64,000 nt of DNA, taken from positions 197,550,276-197,614,275 of the forward strand of contig NC_045434.1 in the NCBI RefSeq assembly GCF_002776525.5. The letters are read 5' to 3'. A model generated the notes under the pieces. That model was not told the DNA's origin. It saw only the letters and a list, made by a program, of their open reading frames with translations, and did no database searches. The stretch's first letter is position 1, and the number at the start of each line of letters is the position of its first letter. The stretch comes from Piliocolobus tephrosceles. Its lineage: Eukaryota; Chordata; Mammalia; Primates; Cercopithecidae. Shown here in pieces: positions 10,545 to 21,968 of this stretch. Both the position numbers and the translations under genes were made by a program.

Positions 10545-10765
10545 GTTAGCAAGAGGACCGGGAATGAGAGGTGGCTGAGGGAATGATGTTCCAGGCAAAG
10601 GGAACTGCAGTTGCAAAGGAGGGAAAGTGTGGCACATTCTAAGAACTGAAAGCAGTACTATGTGTTGGCCTTAGAGGAGAGGGAAGCTGGAGGGGAAGAG
10701 ACGAAGCTGGAGAGATGGCCCCTGCAGGGCTTCAAGGCCTCTTCCTTCTCCTGTAGTTGGTGAAC
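10545..10765 (-). mobile_element. L2-like fragment
   Basis: 'gatgttccaggcaaagggaac' and 'tgcaaaggagggaaagtg' resemble the reverse complement of an internal L2 segment. The match fades after about 10700. Confidence 0.5.
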
Positions 10766-11655
10766 CTTTGTGGGAGGAAGACACTAGCAGCTTGGCTGAA
10801 AATCGGAGGGGCCCAGGCCAAAGCTCTCACCTGGCTGCCTGGGGACGAGTAGCTTCTGCTCCACCATCAGCTCCTGGGGTCTAAACAAGTCCCGACCTGC
10901 GTCGCACTTCCTTTGTGTGCGCATGAGGAATTCTAGTCTTTACCACTATCTTCCCTGGACAGCATTTCTGTTTCAATGATCCTTGGCACCCTTCGCTCTG
11001 CCCATTCCCTATTATTTAATTTAAAACCATTCATCTAATTAGCATCTGTCGGGAATAGTTTTGGTGTGGTTTTGCCTGGAAGGACTGGGCTGCATTGGGC
11101 GACATGTTGGATTTTTTTTCCAGCTTCAAGACTTCACCATGGGGTTCCCACATTTATTTTGGCCCAAGAATGTTCCGAGGCAGAGATCAGAGGCTAGGAA
11201 TTTGGGAGCCTCTGTTGTCTCCAGGGCTGGTGGCTTCTGGCAGACGTGCTTAGTCCTTTGCGTTGATCATCAGCTATTTCTCCATCTACAAAGGGGCTGG
11301 CGCTGGATGTCTACCTAACTTAGGGAGCATTGAGGGGGACCCGTGGATTTGGGACGGGTTTGGGGTTTAATGTTCCAGCTCCCTTCCTCAGTCTCTGAGG
11401 TTCCTGTTCTTCTACCCCCCTCCCCCATCCAATCTTTTCTTTCTTTCTTTTTTTTTTTTTTTCCTAATGTTCCTTTGTGTTTTTGTGTCAATAAGGAGCT
11501 ATGGCAGGAATCATTGGAGATCTCCCTCTTCACCTGGCTCCTTTGTGGTGTCCTCTTGTGACTTTATCTTATTTGTTCTTGATCTTTCCTGAGCCTTTGT
11601 TTTGTTCGGGGTCTTTGTTCCTAAATTCACCCTAAAGGCTGAACTCTGCAGCATC
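10766..11655. other. Unique intergenic DNA with a poly-T tract
   Basis: No recognised gene or repeat apart from a (CTTT)n/T-run at 11435-11465. 10980-11050 is AT-rich. Short ORFs are not supported by anything else. Confidence 0.45.
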
Positions 11656-11659
11656 ATTG

Positions 11660-11820
11660 AATAAAAAGGGCCCAGGAGGTAGAATCAGAGAGATATGTTT
11701 GCCTCTGGAACTCCTCATGTACTTGTGTGTCTCTTGGGAAACCACTTTCCCTCTGAACCTCAGTTTTCTCATCTGTAAAATGGAAGATAATGATAATGAT
11801 GATAATGATGGATAATAGTA
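11660..11820 (+). mobile_element. MIR SINE
   Basis: 'acctcagttttctcatctgt' core followed by 'aaaatggaagataatgataa'. It abuts a MIR of opposite orientation at 11821. Confidence 0.8.
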
Positions 11821-12035
11821 ATGCTTAACATTCATTGTACTCAATCTCCACCAGGCACTGAGATAAGACATTTACATATTGATCTCAGTAAACCCTTAGA
11901 GTAAACCTGCTGGCATTATCATTCCCATTTTACAGATACAGAAACTGAGGCTTAGAGATTATATGACTTGTCCAAAGTCATAGAGTAGCAGAGCCAAGAC
12001 TGGATGGATCCCAGGCCTATGTGATGCCAAGCTCA
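11821..12035 (-). mobile_element. MIR SINE, reverse
   Basis: 'ccaggcactgagataagac', 'cattttacagatacagaaac' and 'acttgtccaaagtcatag' in reverse MIR order. With the preceding MIR it forms a head-to-head inverted pair. Confidence 0.85.
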
Positions 12036-13346
12036 TATGAAATCTGCCCAAGGGTTGTTGCAAGGATAAAGGGGTCACAAGTGATCAAATGTGCTTTGGC
12101 AACTCACAGTTAAAGGTAATGGAAGGGATTCAGAAGACTTTGGAAAATGCCTTCTGAGTCTTGAGTCTTTGGTTTTGCAGTATGTGTGTCTCACAGTAGA
12201 GTGCAGTGTATATGGATAGTAATTAAGGGTTTGAATGAGAGACCAGAAGAAGGAAGCAGAGTAGTCTAAAAGGCTGTACCCTGTGGTTTTGCTGCAAGCT
12301 GCTGGGTTTGCCAGGCTTTGACATCATCTGGAATATCACAGCAGGAGTATTCTTTGCGAACTGGTGCAAGGGTTGGATTTAGTCCACGTCAGGGTTAGAC
12401 TAATGATCACTGGTGAAAACATCTGCAGGAATTGGATATTTGGATTTGTTCTTTTTAGGGTCTTGTATTCAAGGGGATGTATAGGATCAAGAGTCACTGG
12501 AAAATCACTGTTGTTGGTAGCTCATTACACCCCAAGCTGTGGAGTCCCTGCCTGGGTCAGGAAGGGAAGCGGGTGTGACTTGGAGAGAAGGTCTATTGAG
12601 CACAAAGGACCCTTGAGACTGAGTCATTTTTCTGACCACAATTCTTTTCAAGAACATGGTGTCCCCTTCTTCTTATGACCTGCCACTGCACAGAGCCTGT
12701 CTAGGCCACACTCTCTGAAACCAGCCCAGGGGTTTGGAGCTGCCTCTGACTCCACAGCTCCTTCCTCTGCAGGAAGAGGGTGGGGTGGGGGGCACATGTG
12801 GAATCTTCTCGGAGGATCTGTTGGGTGGGAAATAGTTGCTCAGGAGGGAGGAACACCCTGGCATTAATCTGCTTACTCAGAGGGATCAAGAAGCCACCTG
12901 GGTGGATGAAGGATGAGGACAAGAGTAGGGACTCTGGAATGTGTGACCTTGGTTGGGGCTCAGGCTCCTCATCTATACAGAGGGAATGATGGGCCCTGGT
13001 CCTTGAGCTTCCAGTGCCCCACGGGGATTTCCTAAGGGACAATAGATCAGAACTCCGATGAAGACCCTGCTGGCCCAGGCTGGCTTTTATGAAGATCCAT
13101 TTTGGGGCTCCATTTACTATAGACAGTGCACACAGTAAAATTAAACTGCTGGCTTTGAATCCCCATAGCCCCAATAATGTGTAGAGATCAGGGAGAGTGA
13201 GAAGCCACAGGGAGCCAGGGATGTGGTCAGGTGGTGGCCTGGGGGTCAATACAGAGAATAGGGGTTGTAGGGGCCAGAAAAGGGATAGCAGGCCTGGGGC
13301 AGGTATGGGGCTGGGGTAATTTGGCAAAGGGTTTTTTAATTTTTAA
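12036..13346. other. Unique intergenic DNA, weak MIR at 12905-13010
   Basis: Includes a 208-codon minus-strand ORF (12701-13327) without recognisable domains, judged spurious. A diverged MIR core ('ggctcctcatctatacagag') is visible at 12905-13010. Confidence 0.45.
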
Positions 13347-13637
13347 TTTTTTTTTTGAGATGGAGTCTCCCTCTGTCATCCAGGCTGGAGTGCAGTGGTG
13401 TAATCTTGGCTCACTGCAACCTCTGCCTTCCAGGTTTAAGTGATTCTCCTGCCTCAGCCTCCCAAGTAGCTGGGACTACAGGCACCCGCCACCACACCTG
13501 GCTAATTTTTGTATTTTTCGTAGAGACAGCGTTTCGCCATGTGGCCAGGCTGGTCTTGAACTCCTGACCTCCAGTGATCCCCCCATCTCAGCCTCCCAAA
13601 GTGCTAGGATTACAGGAGTGAGCCACCACACCTGGCC
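13347..13637 (-). mobile_element. AluS-like element, reverse
   Basis: Full-length reverse Alu from a T-run to 'ccaccacacctggcc'. Contains a few point changes and a one-base gain in the 'gacctccagtgatcc' block. Confidence 0.96.
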
Positions 13638-14051
13638 TTTTTTTTAAAATAGGAGGTGAGACTTGAACTAGGTCAAAAAGGATGGGCAGATGTCAGAATC
13701 CCAAAAACCACATTTCTTTTAGGACTTTCAGGGCAAATATTACCTCCTGCTTATGTCCTCAATAAAGGGCACAAAAATATGATCACTGAACCAGAGGTGT
13801 CTGGAAGCAGTCCACTATGAGACAGGAGTCCCCGGGGTTCTCGGGGGACAGTTCTCCTAGACTCCAGGGCAACAGAGACAGTCAGCCGCCAAACAGACCC
13901 TGCAGCATTTTGCTGGCCCATGGGGTCCTGGAATCCCCTTCTGTAACAGCAGAGAATGCTGTTTTGTCCAGTGGCCCCCTTCGGAGATTCGGGAGCAGTG
14001 GATGGGCATCAGAGCTAAGGCACCACAGCAGGGTCCCCAGTCATCCCAGAC

Positions 14052-14190
14052 CAGTGGGGCCCAAACCTGGCTGCATCTCAGAATTACCCTGGGGAGCTTA
14101 AAAAAGCACAGATTCTAGTACCCCTCTGCTGGCCTGAAGAATCAGAATCTCTGGGGGTGGGGCACTGGTATCTGCAGCTAGGAGAGGCTG
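14052..14190 (+). mobile_element. MER5-type DNA transposon fossil
   Basis: Starts 'cagtggggcccaaacctgg', then 'catctcagaattaccctgg' and 'agaatcagaatctctgggg', the MER5 order. The right terminus is missing or decayed. Confidence 0.7.
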
Positions 14191-14479
14191 ATGCGGGCAG
14201 GAGGTCTGTATTTGAGCATCTCTTTTGCTGGGTCATTCAGTCCATGCGAAGACTTTGGCCTGGACTTTGTAAAGTTCCCCAATAGCCTCCTTGTCCTGGT
14301 ATAGCTTTCTGATGTGGGCCATGGCTGGGATGTTGGAGGAAACCTAAGCAGCCTGTCCCCCTCATGTATGTGGAGCTCCCACCACTTGTACCTCAGCAGC
14401 TCCAGCCCGCGGGGGAGCAAATCCCCCAGACCCTCCCCAAGCTCTTCTCCAAAGCAGGAACCACTTGGCATCGACAGCT

Positions 14480-14690
14480 GTCCTTTGTCCCAATGGAGAG
14501 AGAACAGGACATGCATAAATGCAATTGTGAAAGCAATTTTTCTCAGACAGGAACATATAAGACAATTCCTCGGCATCTAAATTATTATAATGAGCTGAGT
14601 TCCACTTCAAAGGGGGCTAATGTAATAAGAGGAAGAGCTGGGGCTCTAAGGAATTCTAATTAGATTTCTTTCCACACCCGCCTTGTGTAT
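14480..14690. promoter_or_regulatory. Candidate conserved non-coding segment
   Basis: Repeat-free AT-rich patch with homeodomain-type cores, for example 'ctaattagatttc' near 14655 and 'aaattattataatgagc' near 14579. This is inference from composition and motif content only; conservation was not tested. Confidence 0.25.
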
Positions 14691-14857
14691 TTTTCTGAAG
14701 AGCAGCCAGGGCCGCTAGACTGTGTTGTGTTTGGGTCCAGTGTGAAGAAACTGGGAGGCCAAGCCTAGCCAGGGAAGGCCATCCATCTGCCTTGAGCCTG
14801 ACAGCCCAGCGGGAGTGGGGCCTGGCCACTGTGAAAGTCAACAGGATTCAGGGCAGT

Positions 14858-14891
14858 GGGGATGGGGAGGGGTTGGGGAGGGGGCTTGGGG
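14858..14891 (+). other. G-quadruplex motif
   Basis: Six runs of at least four G separated by 1-3 bases lie between 14858 and 14891, with another run of about ten G near 14926-14936. This exceeds the usual G3+N1-7 definition. Confidence 0.75.
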
Positions 14892-14944
14892 TTGCAGAGG
14901 GTTTCCTGTGCCAGTCTGGGGACATAGGGGGGGGGGTGGGCTAG

Positions 14945-15170
14945 GAGAGGGAGGTCTGGAGCCAAACTGCCTGCATTTGAATCTCAGCCCTTCCCTTTCC
15001 TCGCTGTGTACCTGGCATGACCTCTCCGCACTTCCTCAGTTTCTTAATCTGTGAAATGGGGCTAAGGATAGGACCCACTCCATCAGGGACTTGGGAACAT
15101 TATGTGTGCTGGGCACACACAGTGGCTAGAATAACACCTGGCACAGAGAGCTATTGTTATTACTCTCTAA
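14945..15170 (+). mobile_element. MIR SINE
   Basis: 'gcctgcatttgaatctcagc', 'cctcagtttcttaatctgtg' and 'aataacacctggcacagag' in MIR order. Confidence 0.85.
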
Positions 15171-15294
15171 AATAAGGAAACCAAAAGATGGGAAGGGCTT
15201 CCCAAGGTCAGGACTGATTTAATTTTGCAGGAACCCCTTGGACTCAGAAGTCAGGTTGGAGGAAATACCTGGGAAACGATTCATCTCTTCCGTG

Positions 15295-15485
15295 GTGACA
15301 AGGCCGAAGAGACCTCAGCTCCAATCCTTTGTCACTTATTAGCTGTGTGACATTGGACAAATTGCTTTACCTCTCTGAGCTTCTGTGTCTTCATCTATAA
15401 ATGAATGATAATGATAATAAACTCAAATGAAATGTTGCATGGGGCCTGGCTCATAGTGGGGACTTAATAAATGTTATCAAAATCA
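15295..15485 (+). mobile_element. MIR SINE
   Basis: 'cttattagctgtgtgacatt', 'ttacctctctgagcttctg' and 'acttaataaatgttatc' in MIR order, in tandem with the previous MIR. Confidence 0.85.
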
Positions 15486-15734
15486 GTCATTCTATAAAGC
15501 AAATATTTCCACGTATTTCCACCTCTGCAGTTTGCAAGCGTCTTATGATTAGTGGTGTCTTACAGTTGCCGTTGCCTGGGCAAACATGAAAAGTTTTCGT
15601 ATCAACACTTGCAGAATGGGAGGGAGTGGCTTGGTAGAAAATCCGAGGGGAAATTAGGAATAAAATGGTTGGGGGAGGGATGTGGGAAAATGATGACTCT
15701 GACATGTTTAGCTGTGTTGCCCACACAGGAGTCC

Positions 15735-15882
15735 AAAGTGAGCCAATGGATCGCTTAAGCCCTGGAGTTCAAGACCAGCCTGGGCAACTTGGTAAAATCC
15801 CATCTCTATTATTAAAAAACAAACAAACAAAAATCCCCACAAACAAACAAAAACCAAACCCCTCAAACTAAAAAAACACAAA
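15735..15882 (+). mobile_element. Alu left-monomer fragment with AAAC-rich tail
   Basis: 'gagttcaagaccagcctggg' and 'caacttggtaaaatcccatc' mark part of an Alu left arm or free left monomer. An (AAAC)n-rich tail extends to about 15882. Confidence 0.8.
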
Positions 15883-16450
15883 AGTGAGCCAGCGCCACAC
15901 GATGACAAAGCTGGAGTGAGAGCCCAGCACTCCTTGCTTTAACTTCTTTCATGGAATCATTTAGAAAATGCCATGTCACCAGGGCTCTTGAAGGTAAGAG
16001 GACAATATTGTGTGGGAAAACATGAACTCCAATGACTCTAAGTTGAAAGGAATTCAGAAGAGCCTGGCTTTGAATATGAAGCAATTTTAGGGAGATGGTA
16101 ACAAATTTAGGTGCTTTATTTCATTTTGTGTATACGCAAGAGAGATAGATGAAAACCCACGTCTAAGTAGAAAAAGCTTTCTCTAAGCATGTAATCAAAA
16201 TTCTAAGTGGTGAGAAAGCATTGAGTCATAGTTTATTTTGCAGTGTTTTCCATTCTGAGTGGTGCATAAATTCATGGTGTGTTTTATGATCAATGTTGTC
16301 TTAGATCTGATGACTTTTGATCCTATTTTTCATCTTCTCACACAAACCTCTCTACGTTGGGACCAGGAGGATGTTGGCCCCACCTGTTCTGAGCATGTCC
16401 TGAGCCTGGCACTGCACCCTACATTTTACATGGTATTTCACTTATTCCTC

Positions 16451-16873
16451 CTGTCTTAGTCCAGTTGGGTTGCTATAAAGAAATACCTGAGACTGGGTAA
16501 TTTACAAAGAAAAGAGGTTTATTTGGCTCACAATTCTGCAGGCTGTATAAGAAGCATGGCTCCAGCGTTTGCTTCCGGTGAGGACCTCAGGAGCTTCTAA
16601 TCATGGCAGAAGGGGAAGGGGAGATAGAGTGTCCCATAATGAGAGAGGAAGGAAGCAAAAGAGAAAGGGGAGAAAGGTGCCAGGCTCTTTTTAACAATCA
16701 GTTTTCCTGTGAACTAGTAGAGCAAAAATTCACTCATTCTGCAGGATAGCACGAAGCCGTTCATGAGGGATCAATCCCCATGACCCAAACCCCTCCTACT
16801 AGGTCCGATCTCCAACATGGGGGGTCAAATTTCAACATGAGATATGGAGAACAAACATCCAAACTCTATCACA
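16451..16873 (-). mobile_element. Solo LTR, MST type (ERVL-MaLR)
   Basis: Reads as the reverse complement of an MST LTR: 'gtcttagtccagttgggttg' at one end, then 'ggtttatttggctcacaatt', 'cccatgacccaaacccctcc' and 'aaatttcaacatgagatatg' before 'tatcaca'. No internal retroviral sequence is attached. Confidence 0.88.
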
Positions 16874-17209
16874 TCTCAATGAGCCCATAAATAATTTTCC
16901 TCTTCATTTTGCAGATGAACTGGGGGCTCACACAGGAAATGACTAGCCTAAGAGGGCGGAGCAAGAACTGGATCCTGGATTGGAATACATTGAGCAAGTG
17001 GCTCCATCCTGAGAGTGGAGGTAAGAGGTATGGTCTTCCTCCAGAAGTTTCCCTTCTGCTTTGTGCAGTGCTACCACCCAAGAATCCTCTGTGGCCTGTG
17101 TAAGACCTCTTGGATTCAGAGTCAAGGCCAACATCACCAAGACCCAAAGTCTGGAGTCATCATTTATCATGCAATACATAATTACCATTTATTGGGTGCT
17201 CAGGAAGCA

Positions 17210-17400
17210 GGTCAGTGAGAGAAGCAGAATTGAATTAGGTGCCAAGAGATATGGGTTCTAATTCCAGTGACATCATTCATTAGCTGTGTGGCCTTGGCCA
17301 AGTCACTTAACTTCTCTGAGCCTTTGGTCATCTGTAAAGTGAACAGATCACAATGGGATGTTTGTAGGGTCCCTTCCAATTGTAACAAATCTGTCTTTTA
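17210..17400 (+). mobile_element. MIR SINE
   Basis: 'agctgtgtggccttggccaa', 'acttaacttctctgagcc' and a 'gtcccttccaattgtaac' tail. Confidence 0.8.
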
Positions 17401-17984
17401 TGTAGGTCTTAGGGGCTGGGAGAACTTGATAATGGATTTAGTCCATTTGGAATCAGGCAGGAGCTCTGGAAGCCTCTCATGGACACGGGGAAGCAACTGG
17501 CCTTCAAATGTAGGGTCAATGCAGGATGGATGGAGAAGACAGACACACACTTCTTGCACGCTGGGACACCAGGATCTAGAGCCTCCTAAAGATCTACTCC
17601 TGCTCTGGGAGGGATGTTGGGCCCCCTGGTGATGTTTGTACAGAAAAAGTTCTGTGGGCAGCCCGGGCCGAGGAACATTTTTGATATAACAGCACTTGAA
17701 CCACGTTCTTTATGTCTCACCTCATGCCAATCCTGTGCAGGATTGGAGGTGCATTAGGGCTGGAAGGGGTTCAAGGGGCTCCTATCAGCTCTCATTGGTT
17801 TGCGGAGGAGGAAGCAGTTATGTAACTGCAGCAGCTGTGTCTTTCTTCACTTCCCAAGTCAACTGTAGAATTTTGGGGAGAAGGGACCTGCTTGCTTCTC
17901 CAGGAGCCCTCAGTGGACTGAACAAAAAGTCGAAGAGGTCTTGGCTGCTGCAGATAGCCTTGCCATGCCTGAGACAACTAGAAC

Positions 17985-18080
17985 CATTAATACACACAGT
18001 TATTGGGGGCTTCCAATGTGCCAGGCGCTGGGCTAGGTGCAAATGCATTTTCTCTGTCCACGTTGTGGCCCTGCAATGAC
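17985..18080 (-). mobile_element. MIR fragment, reverse
   Basis: 'aatgtgccaggcgctgggc' followed by decayed sequence; a short piece only. Confidence 0.55.
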
Positions 18081-18159
18081 AGCTGTTTTACTTGACGTGA
18101 GTCCTTGGCAAGCATCGTATCATTTGATGCAGAGGTGGCACATAGGGCAGATGGGCTGA

Positions 18160-18385
18160 GCCTAGGTCTTGTGCCCTTAGAGAACATGGGTTCACATCTT
18201 GGCTTTGCTGCTTTCTCGTAACCTTCTGAAGTACTTAACCTATTTAAGCCTCAGTTTTCTCATCTGTAAAGTAGAGATAATCATAGTGTCCTAGGGTATT
18301 AAAAAGGTTAAATAACACATGTGATGTGCTATGCACAGCTTCTGGCATATGTAGCAGGTGTTCAATCAATACTAGTAATTTTCTG
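18160..18385 (+). mobile_element. MIR SINE
   Basis: 'catgggttcacatcttggc', 'gcctcagttttctcatctgt' and the 3' end 'gtgttcaatcaatactag'. Confidence 0.87.
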
Positions 18386-18399
18386 TGTTGAAAATAACC

Positions 18400-18575
18400 T
18401 GCCTACAATCTGAAAAGTTAGGTATTATGTCTCTGTTGCAGAGATGAGAAAACAGCCCCAGAGAGGTAAAATGACTTGTCTAAGGTCACACAGCGAGTAG
18501 GTGTCTAGGCTAGGATTCAAAGCCAGGACTGCCTGACACCAATGGCCTGTTCCCCTTTACTCAGTGTTCTGCTGC
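18400..18575 (-). mobile_element. MIR SINE, reverse
   Basis: 'ggtattatgtctctgttgc', 'acttgtctaaggtcacacag' and 'gattcaaagccaggactgcc'. Inverted with respect to the MIR just before it. Confidence 0.85.
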
Positions 18576-18664
18576 CTCCTCGGGGACCGGAGCTGCTCTC
18601 CTCCTTATGTGTCCAGTAGGGGAGAGCCTTCTACGGCGCTGTCCCCAGAGATCTCAGACAGATA

Positions 18665-18850
18665 ATGGGAGACAGTGTTGCCGAGTGGTTACGGTGTGGG
18701 ATCTGGAGTCCGTCTTCCAGCCTGATGATCCCTGGCTGTGTGACTTTGGGCAAGTGACTTGACCTCTCTGGGTCTCTGTTTCCATACAGGTAAAAGGAGG
18801 ATGATAATGATAATACTGAGGACTGAATGAATGAATGAAGAAATGTCAAG
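18665..18850 (+). mobile_element. MIR SINE, with preserved tRNA-like 5' end
   Basis: Starts 'acagtgttgccgagtggtta', which retains the tRNA-derived 5' segment, then 'gtgtgactttgggcaagtg' and 'gaatgaatgaatg'. Confidence 0.85.
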
Positions 18851-18999
18851 TGTTTTGTGTCAGGCCTCCCTGTGTGTCAAGAATTCAGAGCTGGATTTCC
18901 CCAAGTGTAACACTGTTGTTGGGGTTACCATGATCACTGTGGGGTAGACATTCCTGTCTCCCCTCTGGGTACCCCAGAGCCAGAGAGCAGCCCAGCAGG

Positions 19000-19710
19000 G
19001 CCTTCAGGGGCACCGGGATTTGCAGACAGTTGCATAGCCGTTGTCCTCCGTTTCCCTGGCCAGGGCAGGGGTCCAGTGGGGCTGGCTATCAGCCCCTGCT
19101 GTCAGGATCTGGTTGGAGTTTCATTAGCAGGAAAGGCTGAACCCTGGTACCTACACACCTCCAGGAGGGAGTGTGGCTCCCAATGCCCATCTGGGCACAT
19201 TGCATTAAAGGATTCCTTTCCACAGGCTCAATCCTCAGATGCCTCAGCCCTCCCCGAGCCCTGACCACAAGCCAAACAGCGCTGGGCCACAGTATCAGGG
19301 TTGTCCAGCGACTCCATCCTCCAGGGAGGAAGAGGTGGTGAATTTCTGAGCTGGGACAGAACCCAGAGTGACTGGAGCAGGCCAGCCCCTCACCTCATAT
19401 ACTTGGAGCCTGGAGACATCAGGCAGCAAATGAGAAGCATTTTGAGGCTATTTTCTTTTTAAATTAATTAGTTAGTTAATCAATTTTTTTAATTTAAAAT
19501 TTTTTCTTACCTCTGGTTCAAGTTCTCACGACTGATTCCTGCAACACATGAACATGCCTTTCCTCCAAGAAAATTCAGAGAATCCAGGTTAGCAAAAAGA
19601 ATAAAATAAAAGTCTTCCATAAACTTACAATCTGAGGATAATGTCTTTTAATGCTTTTTCCTTCCCGTCTTTCTTCTATGAGCAGATATGCATATAGGCT
19701 TTAAAAATAT
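19000..19710. other. Unique intergenic DNA
   Basis: No gene or repeat recognised. 19450-19510 is AT-rich with TTAATTAA-like runs. Confidence 0.45.
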
Positions 19711-19714
19711 ACCT

Positions 19715-19950
19715 TGAAAATAGAAGCATTCTCTGTGTGAAGTGCTTAGAATATTACCTAGTACATAGTGAGTACTCAATAAGCCTTTACTGTTACTACT
19801 ATTATTTCTGTTTTATAGCCTGATTTTTCTCTCTTAAATGGAATTTCAGCTCCATGAGAATTAGAACCATGTATGCCTCATTAATCTCTGTTATTCGTGC
19901 TTAGCACATAATAGGTGCTCAATAAACATTTTTAAATAGATGAAAGAATA
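19715..19950 (+). mobile_element. MIR 3' piece followed by L2 3' end
   Basis: 19715-19805 has 'gtgcttagaatattacctag' and 'tgagtactcaataagcc', a MIR-type end. 19840-19950 has 'cagctccatgagaattag' and 'ataggtgctcaataaac', an L2 tail. Confidence 0.7.
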
Positions 19951-19999
19951 GATATTTTTCTCTCTCATTAGGTTTGCATCTATAATATTTAATGACAAC

Positions 20000-21130
20000 A
20001 TAATAATGCATTGCTGAATTTGTTTTTAAACTTGGCTGGTAATTGTTTGAAAAAACCACTCCCAAGCTCCTAACTCTTCATGTCAGTCAATCCCCTCATC
20101 CCAGGCCTCATCCCCACCTTAACGAGATGAAGGCTGCTGGGTTCCTCAGAGCTTTGGGGACCCAGCATCGCTTCAGAGAAGCCAGAAACCAGCCTGTGGG
20201 CTGCCAGCGCCCTCTTTGGCTCACAGAAACCACTAATCATCGACTTAAACCGTCTAGGTAGCGCGCAGACGAGTAAAACCCCAACTCCTGCATTTTTGAT
20301 GAAGTTGACATTAGACAAACGCTCACAGCTTGCTTGGTCAGACCCGGCTTCGAGGGTCTGAATCAATAATGAAACACTGGGAGGAATAAAGCATTAAACA
20401 GGGCGTTCTGCAAGGCAAGCAGCTTGGGGGTCAAGTCAGGGAACCCAGGATGGTCCCCGGCCAGTAGTCCCTTCTGCCTGGCTGCCAGGCAGGGAGATGG
20501 CTGGGCATGCAGCTTGTCCTCCTTTCCTACAAGTCTGGTAGGTAGTGTGACTTCTTGGGAAAACCTCTAGGCCTAGGCTAGAAGCCCAGAAACATGGAAA
20601 TAGTATTAACTTTGTGGCCTTAGGTTATTTTGTGTCTGTCTGTTTCAATTGGGAAAATATATCCTTGAACCAGGACACCACGGTTCTTCCCAGCTGAGAG
20701 ATTCGGTGCATTCATCTTGAACTTGGGAATACGTATGGTCCAGACATAAAGTCTGTTAAATGTCGCAAATGAACAGGACCCAGGAAATCCGCCATAGTTC
20801 CTTTCTTTATGCTGGAGAGAACAACCTCCTTCTGCCTGTTCTGAGGTTCTTAGCCTTGGGGTCATTGAGAAAAGACTTCATTAGGTCTCTGTTCCATCCA
20901 GAGGATGTTTGAAGATAATTCTCTGTAGAGGAAAGGACTCCAAGCTCCAGATTTCACCTTTCACCTTAGATCACATCTTCGGGTGCTATAAGACCCTCAA
21001 AGACAAGAGGCTGGAAATAGGGAGGAAAGAGGACCCAGTGGGAAGGAGTAAACTGTGGATTCAGCTGCCAGGTAGGAGTCTCTGCATTTGCTCTTAGACG
21101 TCTTACCTTTGCCTGCTCATTTGCGTTCTA
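20000..21130. other. Unique intergenic DNA
   Basis: No recognised repeat or gene over about 1.1 kb. 20270-20400 is repeat-poor with mixed AT-rich blocks and could be a non-coding element; nothing stronger is visible. Confidence 0.4.
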
Positions 21131-21133
21131 CAA

Positions 21134-21290
21134 CTTCAGCACTCAAAGCCTGGTCTATGGACCAGTGACACTGGCCATGTCTGGGAGTTTGTTAGAAGTG
21201 CAGCATCTCAGCGCCCACCCCCACATCTACTGAAGCAGGATCTGCAATTTCACATTCAAGCTGGGGGAGCTCTGCTCCAGAGGGTCCCCC
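21134..21290 (+). mobile_element. MER5-type DNA transposon fossil
   Basis: 'gcctggtctatggaccagtg', 'ctgggagtttgttagaagtg' and 'actgaagcaggatctgcaat' follow the MER5 order. Confidence 0.75.
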
Positions 21291-21818
21291 CCACTGGGGA
21301 CGGGGTAGAGGCATGTTGCTGCGCACAGAGCTGTTGCAGAGAGTGGTGCTACAGTTTCGCATCTTTCAGCTCATTCAGGAGTCCCTGGCCTCACAGTGAT
21401 GGTTTCACTTCATGGGAGGGGACACTTTTGAAATGCCTTTTCTCTGAGATGGTTTATTTGTGCTTATTTTTGAAACCAGATTGAGTCAAGGGACATACAG
21501 AGTTTCTGTCTGTCTGTTTAATGGCATTTCAGAGGACTTCCCCACTCTTTCGGTTGTGAGAGTAAAAATAATACATTCAACAATGACTCAGAGCCTGCTA
21601 AGGGCCAGATCTGGGCTTGGGGAAGGGATCCCAGGCCGGGATATGATACAATCTCAGGAACACCATGAGGACACAAACCATAGCCAGGCAAATCCCCACA
21701 CAAGGCCTCTAACTACAGAAAGGGACTCCTTAGACATTGGATTTACCTCTCTTACGCTAATAAACAGAAGATCTTAATCATGGAGGAATTGCCTAGAGAA
21801 CTTATTCAAAATGTATTT

Positions 21819-21968
21819 GCCGGACAGGCGTGGTGGCTCACGCCTTGTAATTCTAGCACTTTGGGAGGCCGAGGTGGGTGGATCACTTGAGGTCAGGAGT
21901 TCGAAACCAGCCTGGCCAACGTGGTGAAACCTCGTCTCTACTAAAAATATAAAAAAATTAGCCAGGCG
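21819..21968 (+). mobile_element. AluS-like host element, left part
   Basis: First about 150 bases of an Alu, broken exactly at the start of the COA3 retrocopy and resuming at 22540. The Alu's own duplication (aaatgtatttgcc) is at about 21809-21821 and 22687-22699. Confidence 0.96.
21951..21968 (+). repeat. Target-site duplication, left copy
   Basis: The 18-bp sequence aaaaaaattagccaggcg is identical to 22522-22539. The A-rich start fits L1-endonuclease cleavage at TTTT/A on the other strand. Confidence 0.95.

Noticed and set aside
12701..13327. 208-codon minus-strand ORF
   Set aside because: No recognisable domain, low-complexity proline/leucine content, overlaps a MIR-like patch, no splice or promoter support.
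18665..18740. tRNA-like sequence
   Set aside because: It is the tRNA-derived head of a MIR, without an intact cloverleaf or terminator.
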